64,000 nt of DNA from Nageia nagi (Eukaryota > Pinophyta), in assembly GCA_050084985.1 (NCBI GenBank), contig JBITNC010000001.1, forward strand, positions 54,746,001 through 54,810,000, in the 5' to 3' direction. The translations under genes and the position numbers were made by a program. The notes below the pieces were generated by a model that did no database searches, had not been told where the DNA came from, and was given only the letters and a program-made list of their open reading frames with translations. Positions 49,997 to 61,683 of the stretch are shown here, one piece after another (positions within the stretch are counted from its first letter, which is position 1; each line of letters starts with the position of its first letter).

Positions 49997-51542
49997 ATGG
50001 CATCAAAAAAGAGCAAAAGTGTCCACCTGATTGTGGACCAAAGAGGTATTTGACAAATATCTTGGTACCAAAAACCTAGATACTTGGGAGATAGGGCTAT
50101 AATAGAATTATCCCAATATACTTATTTTACAAATAGAAATTTCTTCTATCTACCCATTGATTTATAAAGAATCTTAGCCTTAAAACTATCTCTGAAAAGA
50201 TATCAAGGATGGGAGATAAGTGTTCAAGGAGATAACTTGGATATATATGTAGATAAAGCCATGTATTACATGATTCATGCATATTACTTTACCCAAGTTT
50301 GCATGATAAACTTGCTATGTCAATACTAGCCTAGATCAACCCCTAAGATCATAATATATTGCTTCTTTAACAATTGGATCCGAAACAAAATAATTAATAC
50401 ATGGCCAAATGAGGATTTTCTATTTACATAGATAAAAAAATGATAAGAGACTTGTGTCATCATAAAATTATCTATGATTTTTATGTAATATTTTTCCATA
50501 AGCCTTAATTATCAATTAGGTGTGTACAACAAATTGATCGATCATTTTCTTGAATTAGGCCAATCCTCCTTTACATAATAGTCAAACAAAAGTTTTAATG
50601 CCATGAAGACAATAAGCTAATGGAAAAACATAATTATAATTTAATCCCATAAATTATGATTTAATGGATAGATATCCAGAAGATCGCTACATGCAAGCAT
50701 TGCAAAAGTGTCCTTACACTAAGATAGCTCATTTCTTCACTTTACCAAATGAAATTTAAGAAATTATAACTATGAATTTTTATAAGTAGTGAGGAACTAA
50801 TGCATAGGATTTAAAAATCAATAATCTTAAGGCAACCACCAAATTAGAAGTAAAATACATGTGGATAGAAGTTGAATCCCTAACAAATTGGATCCATTTA
50901 TTTCACTTGCATTGTCCTTACAAAAAACCTAGAATCTTGCTAAATTATGTTGATCATGTGACTCTTCAATGTTATAGGAGATTAGTCTCCATAACTAAGT
51001 TCATCAATGATTTGGTACTTGAGTGTAATACTCATTTGATTTTTCACAATAAAATAATATCTAATTACAATTCATTATTTAGTAAAAAATGTTGTGTAAA
51101 TAATCCTAGCAATGTAAAACCAAGGTTTGAAAGAAATTTTGAATGCCTTAACCAAGGAAGTAATGAGGTCATGCCTAAACTTGTAAACAATGATTATGTC
51201 CAAAATCTCATAAAGAGAGTGATCCCTCTCATGCCATCACTTCCACCTAAACCTCCACATTCCTTGGAGATTCCATATCACCCTCCACTTCTTAAATATG
51301 ATGAAGCCTTGACATCATTAGCTATGCCAAAATGCATAATTAAGAATTTCAAGTGTTATCCCTCAATATTATTTCTTATTTCATATCCTTTCTATTATCA
51401 ACCATCCATTCTAGGACTAGGACCTACTCATTTTGTAGTATGACCTCCATACTTTTACTTGTTGGATTATAAAGGTTGGGTTATTCGTAAAAAACAAGGT
51501 GATCATTGCTACTTGGGAATTGTAAAAAGTTTTTCACTCTAA
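49997..51542 (+). pseudogene. Unknown decayed ORF downstream of Tat pol
   Basis: It starts at ATG 49997 (Met-Ala-Ser-Lys-Lys-Ser-Lys), 60 bases after the recognisable end of integrase. It reads in one frame to about 50450 with stops TGA, TAA, TAG, loses frame, and is open again from 50859 to 51443 (194 codons) in another frame. Then, past one TGA, it reads on to TAA near 51540. Composition is protein-like throughout (LHCPYKKPRILLNYVDHVT; a proline-rich PLMPSLPPKPPHSLEIPYHP; a C-terminal LDYKGWVIRKKQGDHCYLGI). Total about 515 codons. No family recognised. It may be an extra 3' ORF of the Tat element or an older host or element gene. Confidence 0.5.
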
Positions 51543-51578
51543 TAAAAGTAAAATTATCAAAATAATCATCAAGTACAT

Positions 51579-53558
51579 TGTTGAGTATGGTGCAACAGTG
51601 TTGTCATTGTTGTCAACACAATGAGATCAGTGTGCATAAGTTTCATATGGTTGCACGTGTCAAAGAAATAACATCGATAAGATCTACAAAGTTGTCGGAT
51701 GCAAAAACGATAAAAGGACCAAAAGTTGTCATGAGGTACCAAAAGTTATCAAGAGGGCCAAATTACAAATGGAAGGTGATGGACAGTGAGAGATGGTTTG
51801 GATCAGTTGTTGGGTTGATAAAAAACTTGTGTGAAGCATTGGAACGGTCAAATTTCATGTTGGTTCAATTTTGGGCACTCTTGTGGATTATGGTGCAGTC
51901 AGAAATTTGTGTAAAATTGGTTTCGTACAATTTGAATTGCAAGAAAATGGTGATGAATCAAAGGTTGAAATTTAAATCATATATAGAACTATATAACCAA
52001 AAGGTGTGGTCCAAATTTTATAGCAATATGATAATCAAATAAGAAATGGTACAAGCTGCAAAATGCCACTCCGTAACTTTTTGACTATTTGAGCATAAAT
52101 TTTGGAAATAGTAGGTTGGTTGTTTTGGGCTCTAAAAGTTTTCAAATTTAGAATTTCAAAGTTTTTACACATATAAATTGATGAGATGAACAAATTTGTC
52201 TTTTGAACCATCTTGATTTGAGGCCTCGAACTATGAGAACCTATAACTTGCACAAATCCAAGCATAACAAAATACCTGTGAAATCTGTGTCAGAGGCCAC
52301 TTTGCGAAAAGTACTGTGTGCAAACTATAAGGATTTAAAACTTCACATTTGAATAGAATGTAGTTGTTTATACAAAGAACACATGGTTCAAATTTCATGT
52401 TAAACCATGCACTCAGTAAGAAGTTATAGCTCATCGAAAAAGCTGTTAGAACTTTTTTTTTAATTTTCCAATTTTGGCCAACAATAGTTTTAAGTGACAA
52501 GCAAAAAGGAATAGTGTGTATGGTTTGAAAAAATGCTCTTTCCTTTTATTTTATATCTCAGTTATCGCACTTCTATTTAAGGCTCAAGAGTTCTTTTATC
52601 ATATGACACTTTTAAAAAAAAAAAAACCAAGAGAGGAGAAGATAAAAAGACAGATTCGAGCTTTGAAAGATTTTTCGACATCTATGTGAAATTTGTCATA
52701 CCATTTTGTTCCATATGGATATGGAACACATGTTCTAAGTGCATTCGAGGTATTATCTTCAACCAGTTTGAATAAATTCAGATTTTTCTGGGTTTATGTT
52801 TTGGCAGTGTAGTTTGTTATTGAGAGGTGTGTGAAGCATGTATGAGTAACGGATATCTCAAAAATGAATGTTTTCTTGATAATTCTATAAGTGATGAAAG
52901 TTCTAGATGTTTGTGAGAAATTATATCAATTTTAATTCAGAATATGAGGAGTTTTCTTGATGAAAAATAATGGCAGCCCTTTCAGTGATATGAGCAACAG
53001 TTTCTTGATCCGATTTTGAGTGTTTTTCAGTAGACAGGAATCCAAAGCAAATGTGTATGAATTAAAAAGGGGTTTCAGATTATAGATGAATTGAGATCTA
53101 TTGGAATGAGCATAAAGAAAATATAATATGATTCAGATTGTATTTTGTGAGAAAAGTTTTGAGCTAGACCATTCCGAGTCTTGGGTAACTAGTTATCAAT
53201 CTTTCATTCCATCTTATTAAATCTGTCAAGTGGGTGCTTGGCAAGTGGAGTTGGTGCTCCTTGCAGTGGGTGCTACAAAGCTTAGGGGTTGGTGCTCCTT
53301 TCAGTTGGTACTGATAAATTATGTGTAAAGTTGGTGCTTTACAATGGCTAGATTTGGATTGAAGTCCAAGCAGTCTTTTCCAGGGATGTAGCCACATTGA
53401 TGAACCTCGTTATATCTTGTGTTGTGTGTTTGCTATCTTAGTGTGCTTGCTCTATTTGATTTTATTTCTCTACTGCACTATTTAAAGTTTCTAGATTTAA
53501 AGTTTTAAAATTGAAACACTGATTCACCCCCCCTCTCAGTGTCACACATAGTTCAACA
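51579..53558 (+). repeat. 5' LTR of the SIRE-like element (1980 bp)
   Basis: It runs from TGTTGAGTATGG to ATAGTTCAACA, with inverted ends TGTTGA/TCAACA. A TATTTAAGG at 52574-52582 is a candidate TATA element, conserved in the other LTR near 59904. A C8 tract lies close to the 3' end. Confidence 0.95.
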
Positions 53559-53560
53559 AT

Positions 53561-53572
53561 TGGTATCAGAGC
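53561..53572 (+). other. Primer binding site of the SIRE-like element
   Basis: TGGTATCAGAGC is a perfect Met-tRNA type site two bases after the LTR. Confidence 0.95.
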
Positions 53573-53621
53573 AGGTTCTTATTTCAGCTTAATTAGCTAG
53601 GGAGATCTTGGGTGTGTCACA

Positions 53622-55540
53622 ATGATTTCAGGTGAAGGGTTTTCTTCAAATAAAGCTCCATTATTTGATGGCACTAATTATTCTTTTTAGAGACTCAGAA
53701 TGCAGACATATCTTAATACTTTGGGATATGAGATTTGGGAGGCCATAAAAAATGGTTATACCGCACCTACTACGCCTATTATAGATGCAGCTGCTAAGAA
53801 GGCATATGAAAATAACTCAAAGGCTAAAAATGCTATCATGTGCAGATTGGTAGACAGTGAGCTAGTAAGTGATGAATTATGAATCGGCAAAAGAAATATG
53901 GGATAAACTGAAAAGCATTCATGAGGGAGACATAAAGATAAAAGAGGTTAAGCTTCAAACTCATCGAGCGCAGTTTGAGAGTTTAAAGATGAATGAAGAT
54001 GAAAACATAGAAGCATACATGCTAAGGGTCAATGAAGTAACCAATGCGATTAGAGGCCTCGGAGAAAAGATTAAAGATGTAGTTATTATGAAAAAGGTAT
54101 TACGCTCACTTCCGTAAAGATTTTATTCAAAAGTTTCTACCATAAAAGAAGCGAAAGATTTAAATACTTTTAATATGGATGAAATGCATAGTTCTCTAAC
54201 TGCTTATGAAATGAGAATAGGAAAAAGAAAATCTATTGACAGGGAAGCCACTTTCAAAGCAAAGAAGAAAATAAAAGTAATGCCAGAATCTGATGAAGAA
54301 GAGACATCTGATGAATTAGAAGCGAATTTTATTCGTAAGTTAAAGAAAGGAACAAAAGGTAAATATAGAGAAAAATTACCATTTAAATATTTCAATTGTA
54401 GAGGTGTAGGGCACTTTGCAGCTAAATGTCCACACAATGAGAAGAACAAAGATGATGAAAGTTCGTACAAAGAGAGAAATAGATGGAAGACAAAATCAAA
54501 TTTCAGAAAAAGTAATTTCAAGAAGAAAAGTTTTATTTTCAAAAATATTAGTTCATCAGAAGTGAGTTCAAATGAAGACTCAGAAGAAGAGGTTGATGAA
54601 GCTCTCTTCATGGCATTTGAAGAAGAAAAATCGGAATTAAAACAAAAATTAGAAGAAGAAATTGATGAAGAAGAAGTTGAAGCAGAAGTTAATCTAGAAG
54701 AAGATTTAATTGCAGCTCTAAAAGAATTAGAGATAGAAAGAAAAAAATATCGAAAAACTTCTCGAAAACTTGATGATGCAAATGAAGTTATTATAAGCTT
54801 AAAAGTACAGGTGGAAGAAATGCAAAAAATAACTGAGGATATTGAAGAACAAATCACTACCAAAGTTGAGTACTACAGCAAATTGGAAGCAAAGATTACA
54901 GGATTGAATCTTCAATTGGAAGAGATGAGTCATAAGATTAGTGAGTATCATAAACTTGAGGGAAGATCTTTAAAGCTAAATGAAATCTTACATAACCAAA
55001 GAGCACCAAATATTAAATTTGGTTTGGGTTTTGAAGAAGGAAAAACCTCCAAGGATGCAAATAAAAAATCAGAAATTAAAGAGGAAAAGAAACCAGTTAA
55101 TCAAGAATAACCATTTCATAGAAGACAAAATAATACTACTAGAAATGACAGGTATATGGACAATGATGGATTTACACATGTCGCACATCAAAGAAGAAGA
55201 AGATTTCTGGCACCTACTAGAATGTGGCAAAGTCCACAACCCAGGTTCACTCAATCCTTTTCTAATTATTATTTTAAGTGCAATGGGTATGGACATAGAA
55301 TCTTTGAATGCAAATAAAATATAGGTCCAAAGAATTTCTCAAGTAGAAATATGTTTGCACCATTGATAGATTATGCTGTAGAATGTTATAATTGTCACAA
55401 CTATGGTCATACTGCAAGAAATTGTAGGAGCACATTTTTTCAAAATCAATTTCAGTAAAGATCTTTTCAGTCACAAGGCATGAGATATAATAGACAAATT
55501 CCAGAAAGACAGATACAACAAAATAAATAGGAAGAGATAA
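53622..55540 (+). pseudogene. gag of the SIRE-like element
   Basis: The start is ATG 53622 (Met-Ile-Ser-Gly-Glu-Gly), followed by the family block KAPLFDGTNYSF, then TAG at 53688 where Trp is expected. A single-base frame change near 53870 leads into SAKEIWDKLKSIHEGD. The first knuckle (54388-54432) has lost its first Cys: Tyr-Phe-Asn-Cys...Gly-His...Cys. An acidic and coiled-coil region spans 54560-55000. Two more knuckles follow: FKCNGYGHRIFEC near 55273-55314, and CYNCHNYGHTARNC near 55384-55425, intact. Five further in-frame stops lie at about 54115, 55108, 55315, 55456 and 55528. Confidence 0.9.
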
Positions 55541-58500
55541 TACATGAATCTAAAATAGGTATCAAGAAGATATGGAAAGAGAAGGAGCAACCAAAAGATG
55601 AAAAAGAATATCTAATAGTATAAATAGCTCTTAAAGCAGAGAATAAACTAGCTCCTTGGATACTGAATAGTGGTTGCTCTAGCCACATGACCGGAGATAA
55701 AAGAAGATTTGAAAAATTAGAACAACATGAAGGGGGATCAATAAAATTTGGCAATAATGATGGAGCAAAGATTATCGGTAGAGGTACAGTTAAGATTAAT
55801 GATGGAAAGATCAAGTCAGAAGAAGTATTATTCATGATCAGGTTGAAACATAGCTTGGTAAGTGTTAGTCAGATTTGTGATAGAGGACATGATGTAATAT
55901 TCAAGAAATATGGATGTGAAATTAGAAGAGTAAACAGTGGCAAGTTAGTTGCAGTTGGTACAAGGACATCCAGAAATCTATATACATTGACAGAGACTTC
56001 AAATGGATCATGTCTACTTGGAAAGAAGGAGGAAGATTGGCTTTGGCATAAGAGACTTGGACACATTAATTTTGATAATTTAGTTAAAATTTATTCAAAG
56101 AGGGCAGTTCGAGATATACCAAGTATCAAAAAACCACCAAGTAGTATTTGTTCTTCATGCCAAAAGGGTAAGCTCACTAGATCCACTTTCAAGATAAAAG
56201 AATATTATTCAAGCAAACCATTAGAGCTTGTTCATACTGGTTTGTGTGGTCCTATGAGAACATAAAGTTTAAATGGGGATAGGTACTTCATGCTATGTAT
56301 AGATGATTATTCTAGGATGACATGGATACTATTCTTGAAACACAAGTCAGAAGCACTTAAAAAATTTAAGACCTTCAAGAACCTGGTAGAAAATTAGATT
56401 GGAAGAAGAATCAAATGTTTAAGATCGAATAGAGGAGGTGAATTCATTTCAGATGATTTTAATGAATTCTGTTATGAGTATGGTATCAAGAGACAATTTT
56501 CAGCAGTAAGAACACCTCAGTAAAATGGTGTAGTAGAAAGAAAAAATAGGTCAGTTCAAGAAATGGCACGAATAATGTTGACAGAAAGCCACATAGCTAA
56601 CAGGTTTTGGAAAGAAGCAGTCCACATAATGGTTTATATTCAGAATAGATGTATGTTGAGGCCCCATGAGAAGACACCCTATGAATTATGGTTCGGTAAA
56701 AAGGTATCAGCAAAATACTTCAAAGTATTTGGGAGTAAGTGCTACATCAAGAGGACGGAAGAAAATCTTGGTAAGTTCAATGATAGAACGAATGAAGGTA
56801 TATTTCTTGGTTACTCAATAAAAAGCAAGGCTTACAAATGTTACAATAAAAGACTTAGAAAAATTATTGAGAGTGCGGATGTCAAGATTGATGAACTAAG
56901 AGTACCTCCAAAAGATAATAATGAAAATTTTCCAGAATATATTGAGGTAGATGAGGTAGAGGAACAACCAGAAAATCAACCAAAGAATGGCTCAGGTAAC
57001 TCACACAGTGGTTCAAAAATAGAAGAAAATTAAAAACACAAGATAGGTAAATGGCAAAAAGATCATCCAACTGACCAAATAATTGGAGCTCTAGATACTG
57101 GAGTTCAAACAAGAAGAAGAATAATAAGAACATATTCTCTTCTCTCAAGCATAGAACCAAAAAATGTTACAGAGACAAGTCAGGATGAAAGTTGGATCAA
57201 AGCAATGGATGAGGAACTAGACCAAATTGAAAAGAATCAAACTTGGGAGTTGGTACCAAGGCCCAAAAATAAAAATATGATTGGCACCAAGTGGGTTTTT
57301 TGCAACAAGCTTAATGAAGATGGAAAAGTAATAAGAAACAAAGTAAGATTGGTTTGTAAAGGGTATGCTAAAGTTGAAAGTATTGATTTTGAAGAAACTT
57401 TTGCTCCTATTGCTATATTAGAAGCTATCTGTATGTTTCTTGCTTTGGCAGTCTATAAAAACTTCAAAGTTTATCAAATGGATGTAAAATCAGCATTTTT
57501 GAATGGAAATCTTAATGAAGAAGTTTATATTGAGTAGCCAGATGGATTTCAGATAAGTGAGAATCCAGATTTTGTGTGCAAATTAAAAAAAGCACTTTAT
57601 GGTCTGAAATAGGCACCCCGAGCATGGTACTCTAGACTTGATACATATCTACATCAGCAAGGTTTTAAAAAGGGTATGGTGGATAGTAATCTCTACATTA
57701 AATCTGAAAATAATCACCAAGTTATCATTGTTGTTTATGTAGATGATATTATTTTTGGAGGTAGCAAAGATGAAATGTGCAAAGATTTTGCTAACCAAAT
57801 GTAAATAGAGTTTGAAATGTCAATGATAGGTGAACTTTCATATTTTCTTGGTTTGCAAGTTAATCAATTAAAGAATGGCATTTTTATTTCGCAAATCAAA
57901 TATGTTAAAGAGATGTTGAAAAAGTTCACTATGGAGGATTGCAAGCCTGTGAGCACTCCTATGATGACAGGCTGCAAGCCAAGCAAGGATGATAAGTCAC
58001 CATCAGTAGATTAGACTATGTACAGGTCAATGATTGGGAGCCTATTATATTTGACAGCTACCAGACCCGAAATACTTCAGGCAGTGTGTATGGTTGCACG
58101 GTTCCAAGTAAGTCCAAAGGAAACACATGTGACTGCTAATAAAATGAATTTTTTGATACCTTAAAGGTACAATGGACTATGGCCTGTGGTATCCCAAAGG
58201 AAAAGATTTCACACTCATTACTTTCTTAGATGCAGATTGGGCAAGATGTGTAGATGACAAGAAAAGCACTAGTGTGGTGCATTTTACTTGGGTAATAATC
58301 TTATTTGTTGGCACAGTAAGAAATAAGAATTGGTATCATTATCCACCATAGAAGCAGAGTACATAGTAGTGACATCATATTGTACATAGGTTATGTGGAT
58401 GAAACAAATGATGAAATATCTAGAGATTCAGATCACTGAGCCTATTTTAATTATGTGTAATAACATAAGTGCAATCAATATTTCTAAGAATCCATACATG

Positions 58501-58689
58501 CATTCAAGAATAAAATATATTGCCATTTGATATCATTTTTTGAAGGAAAAGGTTGCAGAAGGAGAGGTAAAGTTAGAATTTGTTCTCACATCAGAGCAAG
58601 TAGTAGATATATTTACTAAACCATTACCCAAAGAAGTTTTTGAGTACCTACGAAAGAAATTGGGAGTGGTGATATTGCCCAAGCATTGA
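55541..58689 (+). pseudogene. pol of the SIRE-like element (PR, IN, RT, RNase H)
   Basis: Protease: LAPWILNSGCSSHMTG, where the catalytic Asp is Asn (55666-55668). Integrase: zinc-binding LWHKRLGH...CSSCQKGK at 56040-56170. The first catalytic Asp (HxDL context) is Gly at 56239-56241, the second (LRSDRGGEF context) is Asn at 56428-56430, and Glu in GVVERKNR remains. [14 protein letters not shown] at about 57293-57328, [19 protein letters not shown] to 57534, and YVDD intact at 57736-57747. RNase H: STIEAEYIV near 58337, DIFTKPLPKEVF near 58608-58641, end near 58689. One reading register holds from 53.87 to about 58.15 kb, with about 14 TAA/TAG stops; two frameshifts follow in RNase H. Confidence 0.93.
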
Positions 58690-58892
58690 CTAGCTTTTGG
58701 GTGCACAATCTCAAGGGGAGTAATTTTGTATTTGATTATCTTTTTACTCCTGTATAATTATGTTCTTTTATATACTGATTTACACTTGAGTATTGTGTAT
58801 ATGGACTCAAGGGGAGTCCACGACACCCCTTTGTATTTGTTGTCAAAGGGGAAGAAGAGTAACAAGTTTTTGCATGTGTTACCAACAATTCC
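58690..58892 (+). other. 3' untranslated leader to the LTR, no env ORF
   Basis: About 200 bases lie between the pol end and the polypurine tract. AAGGGGAG/AAGGGGGAG motifs occur three times (58714, 58808, 58848). No envelope-like reading frame, unlike some SIRE elements of legumes. Confidence 0.6.
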
Positions 58893-58904
58893 AAAGGGGG
58901 AGAT
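58893..58904 (+). other. Polypurine tract of the SIRE-like element
   Basis: AAAGGGGGAGAT directly precedes the 3' LTR start TGTTGA and would prime second-strand synthesis. Confidence 0.9.
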
Positions 58905-60889
58905 TGTTGAGTATGGTGCAGCAGTGTTGTCATTGTTGTCAACATAATGTAATCAGTGTGCATAAGGTTCATATGGTTTCATGTGTTAAATAAATAACAT
59001 CGATAAGATCTACAAAGTTGTCGGATGCAAAAACAATATAGGGACCAAAAGTTGTCATGAGGTACCAAAAGTTGTCAAGAGGGCCAAATTACAAATGGAA
59101 GGTGATGGATAGTGAGAGATGGTTTGGATCAGTTTTTGGGTTGATAAAAAACTTGTGTGAAGCATTGGAACGATCAAATTTCATGTTGGTTCAGTTTTGG
59201 GCACTCTTGTGGATTATGGTGCAGTCAAAATTTTGTGTAAAATTGGCTTTGTACAATTTGAATTGAAAGAAAATAGTGATGAATTAGAGGTTGAAATTTA
59301 ACTCATATATAGAACTATATACCAAGAAGGTGTGGTCTAGATTTCATAGCAATATGATAATCAAGGAAGAAATGGTACAAGCTGCAAAATGCCACTCCGT
59401 AACTTTTTGACTGTTTGAGCATAAATTTTGGAAATAGTAGGTTGGTTGTTTTGGGCTCTAAAAGTCTTAAAATTTAGAATTTCAAAGTTTTTACATGTAT
59501 AACTTGATTATATGAACAACTTTTTCTTTTGAACCATCTTGATTTGAGGCCTCGAACTATGAGAACCTATAACTTGCACAAATCCAAGCATAACAAAATA
59601 CCTGTGAAATCTGTGTCGGAGGCCACTTTGCAAAAAGTGCTGTGTGCAAACTATGAAGAGTTAAAGCTTCAAATTTGTATATAATGTATTTAGTTATATG
59701 AAGAACACATGGTCCAAATTTCATGTTAAACCGTGCACTCAGTAAGAAGTTATAGCTCATCGAAAAAATTGTTAGAGCTTTTTTTTTTCTTAATTTTCTA
59801 GTTTTGGCCGACAATGGTTTTAAGTGACAAGAAAAAAGAAATAGTGTATGGTTTGAAAAAATGCTCTTTCCTTTTATTTTATATCTCAGTTATCGCATTT
59901 CTATTTAAGGCTCAAGAGTTCTTTTATCATGTGACACTTTAAAAAAAAAAAAAAACCAAGAGAGGAGAAGATAAAAAGACAGATTCGAGCTTTGAAAGAT
60001 TTTTTGGCATCTATGTGAAATTTGTCATACCATTTTGTGCCATATGGACATGGAACATGTGTTCTGAGTGCATTCAAGGTATTATCTTCAACCAGTTCAA
60101 ATAAATTCAGATTTTTCTGGATTTGTGTTTTGGCAGTGTAGTTTATTATTGAGAGGTGTGTGAAGCATGTATGAGTAACGAATATCTCAAAAATGAATGT
60201 TTTCTTGATAATTTTATAAGTGTTGAATGTTCTAGATATTTGTGAGAAATTATATCAGTTTTGATTCAGAATATGAGGAGTTTTTTTGGTGAAAAATAAC
60301 GGTAGCCCTTTCAGTGATATGAGCAACAGTTTCTTGATCTGATTTTGAGCATTTTTCAGTAGATAGGAATCCAAAGCAAATGTGTATGAATTAAAAAGGG
60401 GTTTCAGATTATAGATGAATTGAGAGCTATTGGCATGAGCATAAAAAAAATAGAATATGATTCAAATTGTATTTTGTGAGAAAATTTTTGAGCTAGACCA
60501 TTCCGGGTCTTGGGTAACTGGTTATCAATCTTTCATTCCATCTTATTAAATCTATCAAGTGGGTGCTTGGCAAGTGGAGTTGGTGCTCCTTGCAGTGGGT
60601 GCTACAAAACTTAGGTTTGGTGCTCCTTTCAGTTGGTGCTGATAAATTATGTGTAAAGTTGGTGCTTTACAATGGCTGGATTTGGATTGAAGTCCAAGCA
60701 GTCTTTTTCGGGGATGTAGCCACATTGATGAACCTCGTTATATCTTGTGTTGTGTGTTTGATATCTTGGTATGCTTGCTCTATTTGATTTTATTTCTCTA
60801 CTGCACTATTTAAAATTTCTAGATTTAAAGTTTTAAAATTAAACACTGATTCACCCCCCCCCCCTCTCAGTGTCACACATAATTCAATA
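58905..60889 (+). repeat. 3' LTR of the SIRE-like element (1985 bp)
   Basis: It aligns end to end with 51579-53558. The start is TGTTGAGTATGG. The end is ATTCAATA, where the expected terminal CA has become TA by one transition. The C tract near the end is longer (10 Cs). Confidence 0.95.
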
Positions 60890-60931
60890 ATATGTGAATA
60901 AAAATTATAAAACAATATTCAAAATAAAAGC

Positions 60932-60956
60932 TATATATATATATATATATATATAT
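60932..60956. repeat. (AT)n microsatellite
   Basis: An uninterrupted AT run, 43 bases after the SIRE-like element. Confidence 0.95.
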
Positions 60957-61683
60957 GTTCTTATATTTAAGAAACTTCATACAAATTCTAAAACACTTGA
61001 ATATGACATTGTATGTGGTTGATTATACTATACATATATCAAACATCATGAGTCACTTGCATTGTACTAGTCCTCCATGGGAATTATCATCCCTTTGTAT
61101 CTTACAGTCACCTTGTACATTTCCTAGTGACCCTTTATAAGACCTTGTCCAAACCCCAAATTTAGAAAAAGACTTATTCAATTAGTTGCTTGAAGGTATA
61201 GAACATCAAATTTTATCCATGGTAGCCTTAACCATTGCACTAGATAGGTATTACCATGCCTATAATGCCTTAAGGAATTTTCATCGGATAGAGATTTTTA
61301 GTGATCACTAGCCTTGTTGGGGAACTTATGTAATCTATGATATACTTGATGAAGAGTTTCTTCAAAATCTCATCTACATGTTCTCTAGACCTAATTTCAT
61401 ATGGAGGATTCTGATTGATGCTCTTATTACCCCATTGGTAATTATAATTATTAAATTCTATGCACCACATCTTCTACATCCTGAAGAAGATCTTTTCGAT
61501 GATATCACCATAGCCCATCTTTTATCTATAAACCTTTGGTGCTAGGATTTCATATTGTCTATAGTTGTCACCCATTATTCTACATAATGGGTCATTGATC
61601 ATACCATTCTCACTCGCTTTTATTTCCATCCTTTCACCCATGATGACTTGTTGTAGGTTCTTGCCCAATTAGGAAACCCATAA
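60955..61683 (+). pseudogene. Unknown decayed ORF, about 242 codons
   Basis: A single frame runs from about 60955 to TAA 61681-61683, with six interior stops, all TAA or TAG. The residues between them look like real protein: EGIEHQILSMVALTIALDRY, LDEEFLQNLIYMFSRPNFIW, YAPHLLHPEEDLFDDITIAH, HTILTRFYFHPFTHDDLL. Where the context hints at the old residue (for example DH-stop-PCWGTY) Gln is plausible. No family recognised and no clear start, since the frame opens inside an AT repeat. It may once have been joined to the region left of the SIRE insertion. Confidence 0.45.

Larger units (their letters stand above)
51579..60889 (+). mobile_element. Complete SIRE-like Ty1/copia retrotransposon, 9311 bp
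   Basis: The LTRs of 1980 and 1985 bp, primer site, gag-pol and polypurine tract are all in place. The gag has a C-terminal coiled-coil ending in LHNQRAPNIKFGLGFEEGKT and additional zinc knuckles, as known for the SIRE/Maximus lineage. Pol order is protease, integrase, RT, RNase H. There is no envelope-like ORF between RNase H and the 3' LTR. In a sampled 160-base LTR segment I count about 10 differences, so the insertion is old. No matching target duplication remains (TACAT left, ATATG right), which may reflect mutation or recombination. Confidence 0.95.

Noticed and set aside
51578-52042. 154-codon ORF at the start of the SIRE 5' LTR
   Set aside because: It lies inside the LTR, and the matching stretch of the 3' LTR (58905 onward) is interrupted by an early stop and further changes, so no coding constraint is visible.
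54204-54863. 219-codon minus-strand ORF, Ser/Phe-rich
   Set aside because: It is the antisense shadow of the GAA/AGA-rich gag coiled-coil region.
51574-60894. Target duplication for the SIRE-like element
   Set aside because: The 5 bases on the left (TACAT) and right (ATATG) do not match, so I did not call one.
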